From Gyromitra esculenta (lineage: Eukaryota; Ascomycota; Pezizomycetes; Pezizales; Discinaceae): a DNA stretch of 64,000 nucleotides. The notes below the pieces were generated by a model that was given only the letters and a program-made list of their open reading frames with translations, ran no database searches and was not told where the DNA came from. Where the stretch lies: the NCBI GenBank assembly GCA_038503075.1, contig JBCAML010000005.1:1736001-1800000 (forward strand), given 5' to 3'. A program made the position numbers and the translations under genes. Shown here piece by piece: positions 32,642-43,638 of the stretch; the first letter of the stretch is position 1, and each line of letters opens with the position of its first letter.

Positions 32642-33955
32642 TTGATGGCGAGTGGTTTTAGGCTACTTGCTTGCCGACAGTGGTTTTCTCGGGGTCGCCT
32701 CTACTGCGATATCAAACAGGGGCTTTTGCTTCCAGGGCGCCATTTTAGTTTGCTTGCATTCAAGTTCACTCACCGTGACGCTCAGAAGCGAGCTAAGAAG
32801 CATTTTGATGGGGAGGCGCTGACTAAGAGATCACGAAGACTTCTGAATAGGGACTGTATATTGCCGGAGAAATCAAAGATTTGCTGCTTAAGATTTATGA
32901 GCTTGAGGGCTTAGCTACTGACACGGTGAAGGCTCAGGTGACCTACCTTCTTGAGAATGATTGATATGTGTGCCATCCCAATAAGTATGAGGTATATACG
33001 CCACCCGTCCGTAATTAGCAGAATATCGTCTAATAGTTAAAGATATGTGGCTGGAGATTCACTGCTCCACAGATCAAACAGCTCATTGATCACAAATTCT
33101 TTACCGGTAAAAGGCAAAAGGGGTACACCGATCCCAGCTTCCTCCCAGCAATCAACGATCGATTTGTGATTTTGGTGGCAACCTCTCACGGTTTGATCCC
33201 TCGTTAAGCCCTTCAGTATCCCTGAAGGTGAGCAGTGCTACTTAAGCGAGAGGTCAAGCGACAAGAGGCATGATGTTTCTACAGGTCCTACAGGGGTCTA
33301 ACTCAAGGCGAGTTAAGTGTAGAGGTTTTCACAGCGACAGCGACCACGAGAGTTCTGAGATAGAACCGAGTAGTATTAAAACAATATGATAGAAGTAAAG
33401 TAAGAACATTGCTTAAGGAAAGAAAGAAAGAACTACAAAGCGATAACACCATCCTCCTTATATACCCCGCTTTTCCTTTTCATATCTCATAACCGAACAT
33501 AACCGAAAAACAAAGACATTATTACTGAAAGAAAACCCGTGACCCATAAACATTATTCCAACTGAACCTTAACCCATTATCCTTCTTCATCCGTGAAACA
33601 ATCTCTCTCAGGCATGCGCTGCAAGGTTGGAAGACGGGTATATGGATAAAGCCTCCAGATTTTAGATCTGATTTGTGTATTGGTGAGACATAGAAGAGCT
33701 GAAGTTTGTCTATTTTGATACTTATTTCGTCTTGTAGCGCTATATATGAGGCATCTATGGACCTGGGATAAGCTGCCCGAGGCCAATAAAGCCAAGATCC
33801 TTGGAGACCTTAAAGCACTACTGAAGAAGAGCAATAGAATGGCACTAGCTTCCCCATACGACTCTGTGGAAGCATATGAGGACCCGTCTGCAGATGAGTT
33901 TCTTGCTTTCCAGGTTATTTCGGAGGGAGAGGAGGATGATGAAGCTTTGAATTGA
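32642..33955 (+). pseudogene. Unrecognised decayed host-type gene split by solo LTR-A
   Basis: Several open stretches in different frames look like one decayed protein: MASGFRLLACRQWF... (32642-32914), GEIKDLLLKIYELEGLATDT (about 32862-32960), KQLIDHKFFTGKRQKG... FVILVAT up to the LTR, then SLRHALQGWKTGIWIKPPDF after it, and LWTWDKLPEANKAKILGDL ... EGEEDDEALN at 33746-33955. Removing the LTR joins VAT to SLRHAL in frame. The 'LVAT...HAL..W.TG' pattern reminds me of fungal DUF6532 proteins, but this is a weak memory match. No function is assigned. Confidence 0.4.
33184..33598 (-). repeat. Solo LTR-A
   Basis: TCTCACGG at the left end, CCGTGAAA at the right. The flanks CAACC and CAATC agree at four of five positions, giving a slightly diverged target duplication. 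It interrupts the decayed gene at 32642-33955. Confidence 0.92.
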
Positions 33956-34542
33956 CCGCCTTCTGAAGTAGGCACTTGGCATGGGAGCATCGATCAATTA
34001 GATGATGTTGAGCTAGAAGAGGACGAAGTTCAGCTGGAAGCCAATAAGGAGGCCGAAGAGGTTGGTGCAAGGGACAGGGGAAATAAAGCCAACTAGTAGA
34101 GCTTGACATTTTTGGATATTGTGATTATTTGTACTATAAACTCTATAATATATATAGATACACTGTTTAGAAGAAAAAAATAATAAGCCCTGGTACGTCT
34201 TTAAAAGGACATGCAAAGGCTATAATCTAAATAAAATAAGAGACTCTGCAGAGCTAGTGAGTAGAGAACAATGACTCTATAGAGATATAGGGCCCAGCCG
34301 TGGTTAATCTGCAGAGGGACGATTAAGTTCTAGCTCCAGTGAGAATTAGGGCAGAATCAGCGAATTCTATAGAGATCAGAACAACGAGTTTCGTCCTTGG
34401 TGAGATCTAGAGCATCACTTAGCGCCTCAGTGAGCTCAGGATCTTGTTTATGCCTCTGCAATTCATAAGTTTCCTCTGTGGCCTCGGTCGCCTCGGTTGC
34501 CTCCAAGGAGGCCAGCGAGGAGCATGAAATTTTTAGTGATGT
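33956..34542. other. Intergenic, low-complexity
   Basis: No gene seen. It includes purine-rich phrases repeated loosely (CTATAGAGAT, CTCTGCAGAG) between 34220 and 34440. Confidence 0.4.
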
Positions 34543-34616
34543 TATTCCCTGAAACCCATAACCTGTTGCAACACTTTACCAAACCCTAACCCATCACTTA
34601 ACTTGATCCGTGAAAG
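34543..34616 (-). repeat. LTR-A end fragment
   Basis: The last 74 bp of LTR-A as read on the plus strand (CCCTAACCCATCAC ... GATCCGTGAAA). The rest is missing. It abuts an LTR-C copy. Confidence 0.75.
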
Positions 34617-35192
34617 TCGGTTAGGTACATGGGTATATGGTTGTCACATTCTCGTTATTGTTTCTTGTATTTCCTTTGGGTTCTGTTGTGATGAGTTATA
34701 TGTTTGTCATCGAAGGGTCGGATTGTTGGTATATAAGCGAAGGGCTTCCCCCTCTTGTTGTACTTTTTCTTCTCTTCTCTTTAAGCAACATCTTCTACTG
34801 TCACTCTCCTTGTTTCCCACAATACAAGCCTGGATTCTTATAATCCATCATCATCACCATGATCCATATTCCTATATCATCACGCCACTACATCAACATA
34901 GTATCGCTGTCGGAGTCACTTCAACTCCTTCTGCATCAGTAAAATGAATTATTTCCTCCCTTAGCTCCAGGAGGATCGGAATCATTGGGAGGCGTGGGAG
35001 ACTCCTGGAGAATATGTGCCTACCTGGAGGAGCATATAGCAACCCACTTCCTCCCAGAGACTCCGGGCGGCCCAGGCACCCTCCCCTGGAGTCTCCTGGA
35101 GAGCTTGCTACCTCCTCCGGTACGCCTCTAAGAGCTTCATGGAGAGGGTCACATAGCGTGATATTCAGGGCTGATTCAGGTCCGATCCAGGT

Positions 35193-35610
35193 CCTCACAG
35201 TTGTATCTTCTTTTGAGTTCTTCGGTATCCCCGAAGATGAGCAGTGCTACTCAAGATAGGAAACAACACGTTTGAGGAGTGCGAAGTTTCTACAAGTTCT
35301 ACAGTGGGGTCTAACTCTAGGTGAGTTAAGTGTAGCAACGAGGACAGCGACAGCGAGGGTTCTGAGGTAGAACTGAAGTAGTATTGACCAATACAGGTAG
35401 AAGTGAAATGAGAATGTTGCTTAAAGAAAGGAGAAGAAGAAGACAACAAACGAACGAAATCCATCGCTTAAATACCCCTGCTTTCCCATTCTAAACTCAT
35501 TAGCCGATAACAACTGAAATACAAAGACATTATCTATCCAAAAGTCCCGAAACCCTTAACAACCATCGAGCCGAAACCTAACCCTATACCCAATACTTTA
35601 ATCCATGAAA
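35193..35610 (-). repeat. Solo LTR-A with target duplication CAGGT
   Basis: Flanked by CAGGT at 35188-35192 and 35611-35615. Starts CCTCACAG, ends CCATGAAA. Its 3' hairpin has G-C in place of the usual A-T pair (CTTCGG...CCGAAG at 35220-35236). Confidence 0.93.
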
Positions 35611-35754
35611 CAGGTCCGTCACGCTGTCACGTCGCTTATTTGGGATAGTGGAGTTTTTTTGTTTCGCGAAAATGTTTATTACTAGTCTATATGCTCTATA
35701 TGCTCAATATGCTCTGTGTACAATGTATATATTCCAATAGACCCAATACAGCTC

Positions 35755-35822
35755 CTCCCAAGGATCATGCCCATCCCAAGGATCCTGCCCATCCCAAGGA
35801 TCCTGCCCATCCCACGATCCTG
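35755..35822. repeat. 18-bp minisatellite
   Basis: About four units of CATCCCAAGGATCCTGCC. In one frame it would read as repeats of AHPKDP, but no supporting gene is seen. Confidence 0.85.
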
Positions 35823-35886
35823 ACAACATTTGAGGGTTCAGGCCTAGTTTATAAAGTGCGATCCAAGACAAGTGCAAGGGGGTAGT

Positions 35887-36215
35887 GAGGTGTCTCTATG
35901 GCGGGCAGCTAGCTGTCGATATTTGACCTCTCTAGGTGGGCTCCAAGGGTGTCGGGAGCGCGTCTCTTTGGCAGGCAGTGAGCTGTTGATATAGGAGCTC
36001 CAGAGGCGGGCTCTAGGGGGGTACGGAGGCATCTCTTCGGCAGGCAGTGAGCTGTCGATATAGGAGCTTCTAGGCGAGCTGTAGGAGTGTTGGAAGCATG
36101 TCTATATGGCAGTCAGTGAGGTCTCTATACAACTGTCTATATAGAGGCTTCATACACGAGCTTTTGGAAGGGGTCTATATGGCAGCCAATAGAGCAGCTT
36201 CCAAGGGGGGTGCTG
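35887..36215. repeat. Degenerate ~70-bp tandem array
   Basis: About four and a half copies of a unit with GTCTCTTTGGCAGGCAGTG, then AGCTGTCGATATAGGAGCT, then a G-rich segment. Copies drift and the last are shorter. Confidence 0.75.
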
Positions 36216-36741
36216 ATGTGAATGAGGGAGGAAGTGTTTAGGGGTTGGAGCGAAGAGAGGTGTGACTAAATGCTCTAAGTCCCGTGGGTTAAGGGGCTCG
36301 AGTGAGGGAATCCCTCCAAGTTGTGTGGGTTAGGGCTCTCTAGCGAGAGAATCCTTCAATATTTTCTATAAGTCCCATGGGTTAGGGTTCGCCTAAGGCT
36401 CTTTAGGCAGGGGGAGCTCTCCTGGAGGATGGGGATGGGAGGCTTCCCCCTGGAGGTAAAAGCTGCCGCAGAGAGGTTCCATATTCTCCAGGAGCAAAAA
36501 GCTTCTGCAAAGAGGTGCCACATTCTCCGAGAGGAGAGGTTTGCACTCCTGCTTCTCCAGGAGGTCAGGGAGGTCAGGAAGGTCCAGGAGGAAAACGTCT
36601 CCCGGGGAGAGATGCCTGATCTGCAAGAGGCATTAATTATTTTTACTGATGTGTCCTAGAGCCTGCAGAACCTTTGCATAGCTCCTGTTGCGTCGTTCTG
36701 TCAAGTAGCACTGCTCACCTTTGTAGATAATGAAGGGCTTG

Positions 36742-37152
36742 TCTCACGGTTTGACACCTTTGTTAAGCCCTTCAGTATCCCTGAAGGTGAGCAGTGCTAC
36801 TTAAGCAAGGTGTCAACACATTTGAATAGTGTGATGTTTCTACAAGTGCTACGGGGGTCTAACTCCAGGCGAGTTAAGTGCAGTGTGATGAGGACAGCGA
36901 CAGCGAGGGTTCTGAGGTAGAACCGAAAGAGTATTCAAACAATAGAGAAGAAGGTAAACGAAAACATTGCTTAAAGAAAGAAGAAGAAGAAGATACAAAG
37001 CGACCGAAACCCATTACTTAAATACCCCGCTTTTCATACCAAATAACTCATAGCCGACAAAGAACCAAATAACAAAGACATTATATCCCTAACCCAAAAC
37101 TGTTGCAACCAAAACATTATCCTAGGCCCTTTTCTCGTTCATATCTGTGAAA
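36742..37152 (-). repeat. LTR-A, 3' LTR of Gypsy-A2
   Basis: TCTCACGG to ATCTGTGAAA, 411 bp. Adjacent on the right to the pol end of A2 with a GGGGGAG purine tract, as expected for a 3' LTR. Confidence 0.88.
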
Positions 37153-37207
37153 GTAGCTCCCCCTTCAAGCGTGAGCTCCTGCAAACATTAGGTACTCTGG
37201 TCGTAGT

Positions 37208-37615
37208 TTTCATGCATTCAGGATTGGGTACAGGGTTAGGTTTCAGTTTGATGGTTGTTATGGGTTTTGTGATGGATAATGTCTTTGTATTTCGGTTGTT
37301 ATCAGGTATTGGGTTTTGCATGGGAAAGAGGGGTATTTAAGCGATGGATTTCGTTCGTTCTTTGTTTTCTTCTTCTTTCTTTCTTAAGCAATGTTCTTGT
37401 TATCTTCTTCGGTCTTTAGCAGAATACTATTTTGGTTTTATCTCAGAACCCTCACGGTCGCTGTTTACTTCACTGAACTTATCTCGCCTTGAGATAGACA
37501 CCTCGTAGAACTTGTAGAAACCTTGCGCTCTTCGAACGTGTTAGAACTTTGCCTAAGTAGCACTACTCACCTTCAGGGATACTGAAGGGCTTAGACGAAG
37601 GGCTGAACCATGAGA
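37208..37615 (+). repeat. LTR-A, 5' LTR of Gypsy-A1
   Basis: 408 bp from TTTCATGC to CCATGAGA. Close match to 43227-43633. The folded motif near its 3' end carries a compensatory C-G pair (CTAAG at 37553, CTTAG at 37590). Confidence 0.95.
37334..37340 (+). promoter_or_regulatory. TATA-like box in LTR-A
   Basis: GGGGTATTTAAGCG is conserved in nearly all LTR-A copies, about 75 bp before a pyrimidine-rich tract and TTAAGCAA. Likely the U3 promoter of the element. Confidence 0.6.
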
Positions 37616-37812
37616 TTACGTTACTTCCTTCTCTACACCTTCTACCTTGAAGCACCTTTTATGGAACTCATTGCTTGGATTCATCAATCCATCCTGCGAA
37701 TTTTTCCCTGCCCAACACTATAAAGACCTCAAACTCTCACCCAAGTCATCCCTGAGTGGCTCGACCATCAATACTTACGCACCAACTCTCTCCCGTGCGA
37801 TAACACGAGATC

Positions 37813-39559
37813 ATGAGTTCATCCACCCCCGCTGGCCCCTCCACCGAAGGAGTTGCAGTCGCTGCTCAAAGATTCCCCACAAGGGAAGCCTTCACCCAAG
37901 CCATGAGAGAAGACCCCGTTGAGCTATACAATCAGCTCCAGGAACTCAACCAAGCTGAAGAAGATAAGATAGACGCCCTCCAGGAGATTGAGAAAGATGT
38001 TGAAGTCAAACTAAGCACAGCGCAGATACAAGTGAAAAACGCCCTCTGCCACGCTACAACACACGATCAATGAGTCCACGAAGCCTCAACCCTCATGGCC
38101 AGACTTCGTCAGGAACAAAACGATGCCCGCAACGCCACTCAAGCACCTCCAGCTCCACCCAACCTTGCCCCGTCGCCGCCACCAGCCCCATTGATCATCA
38201 CCAATCCCTCCGAACGTATTCCGGACCCAGAGAAATTTGACGGATCCAGAGTTAAACTCCCTGGCTTTATCCTACAACTCCGGTCTAAACTTACCGTCAA
38301 CCGCGATCGATTTGCTGACGAGACTACCATGATCTTATATACAATCAACAGCTTTGAAGGAGCTGCCCTCGAGCAAGTTCGCCATACCGTTCTCCCCTCT
38401 GGCCTCACCACCTGGACTAGTGCAGAACAACTAATCGCTGCCCTGGAAACTGCCTTCTGAGACCCAGACCCAACTGGCACCGCTCGACGAGAACTACATC
38501 AGCCCCGTCAAGGAAAACGCGACTTCTCTGCATACCTCGCCGACTTCCAAAGAATTATGGGACAGCTCAATTTTGAAGAGAACTCAAAGATGGACGCCCT
38601 AGAGCATGGTATGTCGGAAGAACTAAAAGAAGCTATGGTATTCGCACCTATCACCCCAGCCACCCTCCAGGGAATGATCCTCACTCTCACTCTGCTGGAT
38701 AATCGTATCCAAGCCCTTAGAGCAGAGAAGCAAGGAAACAATCGCGATGGTATGGGTCAATTCAGCGCCCCCGCCGCCTTCACCCCTGCCTCCTCCTTTA
38801 CCCCAGGAGGACTAGCCCCTATGGATCTATCTTTTGGCCGCACTAGCAATATCTCTCGCCCACTTCAGGACCAAAGATACACAATGGTCAATGGACGGAG
38901 AAAGCTCTCTGAGGAAGAGAAACAATGGCGCCATTCCACTGGCAAATGTATGTTTTGTGCCGCCCCTGACCACTCCTACGCCAACTGCCCCTCCGCTCCC
39001 AAGAAACTTACAATGAGAGGAGCCCTGACCGCACCTCCCGCCAACCGTACACCACCAGCTTCCTCTCTACCACCGTCTCACGGTTGAGTCCTTCGTTAAG
39101 CCCTTCTGTATCCCAGAAGGTGAGCAGAGCTACTTAAGCAAGATGTCAACACGTTTCAAAGAGTGGAATGTTTCTACAAGTTCTACGTGTTGGTCTATCT
39201 CGAGATGAGATAAGTGTAGCGAGAGGAGCAGCAACAGCAAGGATTCTGAAGTAGAATCGAAGTGGTATTGAATAATCACAATAGAAGGTAAACGAGAACG
39301 TTGCTTAAGGAAAGAAAGAAGAAACAACAACAACAACAAAACTCTACCCCTTATATACCCCGCTTTTCCTTCCTGTAGCCCATACCCGAACATAACCGAA
39401 AAACAAAGACATTATACAAAAGAAACCCATAATCCGTTACAACACTTCTAACAGAATCCTAACCCATTATCTGACATCATCCGTGAAACACCGCCACCTC
39501 TTCCCCCCCAGTTTTTTGCCCTTGAATCAGCAGACTCAAGCAACGAGTCTTTAAACTAG
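37813..39559 (+). pseudogene. Gypsy-A1 gag
   Basis: ATG 37813 (MSSSTPAGPSTEGV...). The frame has TGA stops at 38071 and 38458 and is interrupted by solo LTR-A (39076-39488). It contains a coiled stretch, PEKFDGSRVKLPGFILQL, the capsid-like FSAYLADFQRIMGQLNF, and the zinc knuckle CMFCAAPDHSYANC. After the LTR, gag resumes with PPPLPPQFFALE and ends at TAG 39557-39559. Homologous to A2 gag throughout. Confidence 0.9.
39076..39488 (-). repeat. Solo LTR-A inside Gypsy-A1 gag, duplication CACCG
   Basis: TCTCACGG to CCGTGAAA with CACCG at 39071-39075 and 39489-39493. Youngest layer of the A2/A1 nest. Its hairpin shows a T-A pair in place of A-T (CCTTCTG...CAGAAGG, 39102-39120). Confidence 0.97.
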
Positions 39560-42500
39560 TCCAACCAAGGCCAATCAGTGACCCCGCCTTGGTTCCCATT
39601 TCTTTACCCTTGTCAGCATTTTCTATTTCGGGTTTTTCAGTGTCGAACGTGTGTGTGGAGGATCAACTGGATGGGGAGCATTTTGTTATCTCATGTAACA
39701 TTTCCCATAATGATAAATTTATTAAAACACACGCACTACTAGACGCTGGCGCCTACGGATATGCTTTCATCGATAAAACATTTGCGAGTCACCATTCCCT
39801 ACCTCTTTTCCCACTAAAAACCCCCCGACAACTAGAAGTAATTGACGGTCGCCCCGTCGCTTCAGAGGACATCACCCACATTGCTAATATTAATTTATCC
39901 GTCCAACAACACCAGGAACAAGCCCCCTGTTTTGTAACTCAACTGGGACACTATCCTCTGGTGTTAGGAATCCCATGGATGAATTACCATGATGTCCGCC
40001 TGCACTTCGCCAATAAAAACATTGAGTTCATTTCTGAACACTGCACCACCTGCTGTGCCCCTCGTCTCCCTATAGTATTTAATTTTTTGATTTCTATTTT
40101 TTTTTGACTAAACCTATCCTTTATTGGAGCTGCTAGTTTTAGAACCCTCACTCGGAAACATACCTCTCAAACATATACTATGTCCCTGTATGAGATTAAT
40201 AAAATCCTCGAGGAAAAAACTACCAAGGAAGAGTGGAAAGCTAAGATTCCTGCCGAATACCAAGACTTTCTAGATATGTTTGATAAAAAGAAAGCTCAAG
40301 GATTACCACCCCGCCGACCTTACGATCACAAAATACTATTACAAGAAGGAAAGGACGCCCCTTTTGGCCCTCTCTATGGAATGTCCCGTGAGGAACTAAT
40401 TGTCCTAAAAAAGTATATCAAAGACAACCTAGAGAAAGGATTCATTCGTGCTAGCTCTTCCCCTGCCAGCTCACCTGTCCTCTTCGTAAAAAAGGCTGAT
40501 GGTTCTCTACAACTCTGCGTGGACTATCGAGGCCTTAACACCATTACTGTCAAGGATCGTTATACCTCTCCGCTTATCAGAGAAACTCTGGACCGACTCA
40601 CAAAAGCCCAGTGGTATACCAAACCAGATCTTCGGGACGGCTATCACCAAGTCCGTATTGCCGAAGGGGATAAATGGAAGACAGCTTTCCGCACCCATTA
40701 TGGCCTTTATGAATACCAGGTCATGCCCTTCGGTTTAACCAACGCCCCTGGAACATTCCAGCGCTTCGTAAATGACTGCCTCATGGAATATTTGGATATC
40801 TTTTGTACGGCTTATCTGTATGATATCCTCATCTATAGTGATACCTTCACCGAACACCAAATCCATGTTCGAAAGGTTCTGCAAATGCTAAAGAACAATG
40901 ATATCCTACTCAAACCAGAAAAGTGCGAGTTCGAGGTACAAACCACGAAATATCTAGGTCTTATCCTCACCCCCAATGGCATTATGATGGACAAGAAAAA
41001 ACTAAAGGCCGTTTGAGAATGGGGCACACCAAAGAGCATCAAAGATGTCCAAGCATTCTTAGGATTTGCTAATTTCTACCGTCGGTTTATATGGGGATTT
41101 TCTAAACTTGCCTCTCCTCTCACCGCTCTCACAAAAAAAGGAATCAGCTTCGAATGGACTGTTGAAGCCAATATCGCCTTTGAGAACTTGAAGTACACGT
41201 TTACTACTGCTCCTATCCTCATCAACTTTGATCCAGACAAAAAGATCATCGTCGAAACCGACGCCTCAGACTTTGTATCCGGAGGTGCCTTGTCACAATA
41301 TGATGATGCCGAAGTACTACACCCTGTAGCGTTGTTCTCTAAGAAAGATTCACCTGCTGAATACAACTATGAGATTTATGACAAGGAACTACTGGCCATC
41401 ATCCGCGTGTTCGAGGAATGACGCCCTGAACTCGAAGGCTCTAAACACCCCATCGACGTCATTAGTGACCACAAAAATCTTGAGTACTAAGCAACTCAAT
41501 CGTTGACAAGCCCGATGGGCTGAATACCTATCTCACTTCGATTTTGTGATCACCTACCGACCAGGCAGCCAAGGAGGGAAACCAGACACATTGACCAGGA
41601 GATCAGGAGATCTCCCCAAGGAAGGGGATGAAAGGTTAGCACACCAGAGTCAGGTGGTGTTAAAGAAAGAAAATATTGACCCTAAGATAAGTTTGTTGTC
41701 GGCTTCTTTATAAAATGAAGCCGCTGAATTGGATGCCCCCCTAGAAAAACTTTTCCTAGAGGGATATATCGCTGACAAGTTCCCGGAAAAAATACTTTTG
41801 GCACTAAGGAATAAGAACCAACAGTCAAAAGAGATCACCCTGAGCGAGTGCACTAACGAGGATAACCAATTATATTACCAAGGGAGCCTCTATGTACCTG
41901 ACTCCGACCCTCTTCGCCTGGAGCTTATTAATAGACACCATGACGCTCCCGCTGCAGGACATCCAGGACGAGACAAAACCTTCGAACTCCTCTCCAGAAA
42001 CTTTTATTTGCCTAAAATGAGAGAATCGATTGGTAGATACGTCTGAAATTGCCATATCTGTCAGAAGGCGAAGCCAGTGACCCACCGTACCCAAGGTGTT
42101 CTCCGACCCTAGCCTATCCCCAACCGCCCCTGGCAAGAAATCCCGATGGACTTCGTTACAGGCTTCCTGGAATCAGAGGGTTATGATGCTATTATGGTAG
42201 TCTTCGATCATTTATCAAAGATGCAACACTTAATCCCATGTAATACTACCGTCAATTCTGGAGATACTGCTGATCTCTACCTAAAGCACATCTGGAAACT
42301 TCATGGGTTACCTACTTTATCACTTCTGATCGGGGTACTCAGTTTACAGCACATTTTTGGAAAGAACTCTGCCAATGACTCGGAATCCAGGCCCGAATGT
42401 CAACTACCTTCCACCCAGAAACAGATGGACAAACGGAATGCTTTAATGCCATTATGGAACAATATCTGTGCTCATATGTGTCCTACCAACAGGAAGACTG

Positions 42501-43185
42501 GAGTAAGTGGTTACCAATGGCAGAATTCTCTGTGAACAACCAAGAGTCAGGCAGCATGAAGGTTTCCCCCTTTTTCACCAATTATGGCTACCACCCTTGT
42601 TTTGATACCACCCTTATCCTGGCCTGAACTCTACCACAAAGTACAGATGCTGCCGCCTTTAGTCAAAAGATGCAGCAATTATACGACCATCTTAAAATCC
42701 AGATAAGAACGGCCCAGGATATCCAGGCAACCACTACCAATAAACATCGCATGCCAGCCCCCGCTTACCAAGTCAATGATCTAGTCTTCATTTCAATAAA
42801 GAATATTCGGACAACCCATAACGCCAGGAAGCTGGACTGGAAATGGATGGGACATTACCCAATTAAGAAAATTGTGTCACCTTTTGCATACGAAGTAGAC
42901 CTTCCACCTTCAGTTATGTATCATCCTGTTTTTTATGTTTCCCTCTTAAAACCTGCAGCCAATGATGCCCTTCCGGGCCAAATTATCCCACCGCCAGCAC
43001 CTGTTGTGGTTAACGACCAAGAGGAATATTATATTGAAAAGATCCTCGATCAACGCAACCACCGAGGAGAGCTTCGATACCTGGTAGAATAGACGGGTTA
43101 TGCTCACCCCACCTGGAAACCTGTGGAAGATCTTCAGGATACTACCGCCCTCGATACATTCTTAACCACGATGATTACCACCAGC
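39560..43185 (+). pseudogene. Gypsy-A1 pol (protease, RT, RNase H, integrase, chromodomain)
   Basis: Protease LLDAGAYGYAF (39745 region; D-A-G replaces the D-T-G of A2). RT with FVKKADGSLQLCVDYRGLN and FGLTNAPGTFQ; the catalytic box reads YLYD (40813-40824) where A2 has YLDD, so polymerase activity is lost. RNase [10 protein letters not shown]. Integrase with AGHPGRDKTFELL and NCHICQ. Chromodomain EEYYIEKILDQRNHRGELRYLVE. Stops include TGA 41014 (shared with A2), TGA 41419, TGA 42044 and TAG 43090. Confidence 0.92.
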
Positions 43186-43226
43186 CCTAGGGTTCGCAGG
43201 AGATCACGCTTTAAACCGGGGGCTAC

Positions 43227-43633
43227 TTTCATGGATTAAGGATTGGGTACAGGGTTAGGTTTCAGTTTGATGGTTGTTATGGGTTTTGTGATGGATAATG
43301 TCTTTGTATTTCAGTTGTTATCAGGTATTGGGTTTTGCATGGGAAAGAGGGGTATTTAAGCGATGGATTTTGTTTGTTCTTTGTTTTCTTCTTCTTTCTT
43401 TCTTAAGCAATGTTCTTGTTATCTTCTTCGGTCTTTAGCAGAATACTATTTCGGTTCTATCTCAGAACCCTCGCGGTCGCTGTTTACCTCGCTGCACTTA
43501 TCTCGCCTTGAGATAGACCCCTTGTAGAACTTGTAGAAACCTTGCGCTCTTAGAACGTGTTAGAACTTTGCCTAAGTAGCACTACTCACCTTCAGGGATA
43601 CTGAAGGGCTTAGACGAAGGGTGAACCGTGAGA
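43227..43633 (+). repeat. LTR-A, 3' LTR of Gypsy-A1
   Basis: Begins TTTCATGG after the tract AAACCGGGGGCTAC (polypurine-like) and ends ACCGTGAGA, followed by GTAGT. Confidence 0.95.
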
Positions 43634-43638
43634 GTAGT

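Larger units (their letters stand above)
34934..36651. mobile_element. Terminal-inverted-repeat element with internal tandem repeats
   Basis: The left end CATCAGTAAAATGAATTA and the reverse complement of the right end CATCAGTAAAAATAATTA pair over about 18 bp. The element sits within LTR-C, whose halves join at CTTCTG/TCCTAG if a 2-bp TG duplication is assumed. It encodes no transposase. Inside are a solo LTR-A (35193-35610), an 18-bp minisatellite, a degenerate 70-bp array and many palindromic CTCCAGGAG/CTCCTGGAG motifs near both ends. Likely a non-autonomous DNA transposon of unknown superfamily. Confidence 0.55.
34617..36741 (+). repeat. LTR-C split by a TIR element
   Basis: 34617-34933 matches the first half of LTR-C (GGTATATAAGCGAAGGG, TTTAAGCAAC, CAATACAAGCC). 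36652-36741 matches its end (GCCTGCAG ... TTTGCATA ... AAGTAGCACTGCTCACC ... GAAGGGCTTG). The intervening 1718 bp is an insertion. The right end stops at GCTTG, where Gypsy-A2 begins. Confidence 0.7.
37208..43633 (+). mobile_element. Gypsy-A1, full-length Ty3/Gypsy chromovirus nested in Gypsy-A2
   Basis: LTRs 37208-37615 and 43227-43633, flanked by GTAGT at 37203-37207 and 43634-43638. The duplicated GTAGT lies in A2 pol, proving the nesting. Gag 37813-39559 is broken by solo LTR-A (39076-39488). Pol 39560-43185 has protease, RT, RNase H, integrase and chromodomain in the usual order. Multiple in-frame stops, frameshifts and a mutated RT box show it is dead. The LTRs differ at only about a dozen sites by eye. 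Confidence 0.95.

Noticed and set aside
35691..35885. Open frame with AHPKDP repeats as a gene
   Set aside because: It is the translation of a minisatellite within a TIR element; no start context or homology.
34990..36650. CRISPR-like array
   Set aside because: Repeats are degenerate, contiguous or palindromic without uniform spacers, and the genome is fungal.
36429..36659. 76-aa frame at the TIR element end
   Set aside because: Made of CTCCAGGAG-type repeats and overlaps the inverted terminus; unlikely to be coding.
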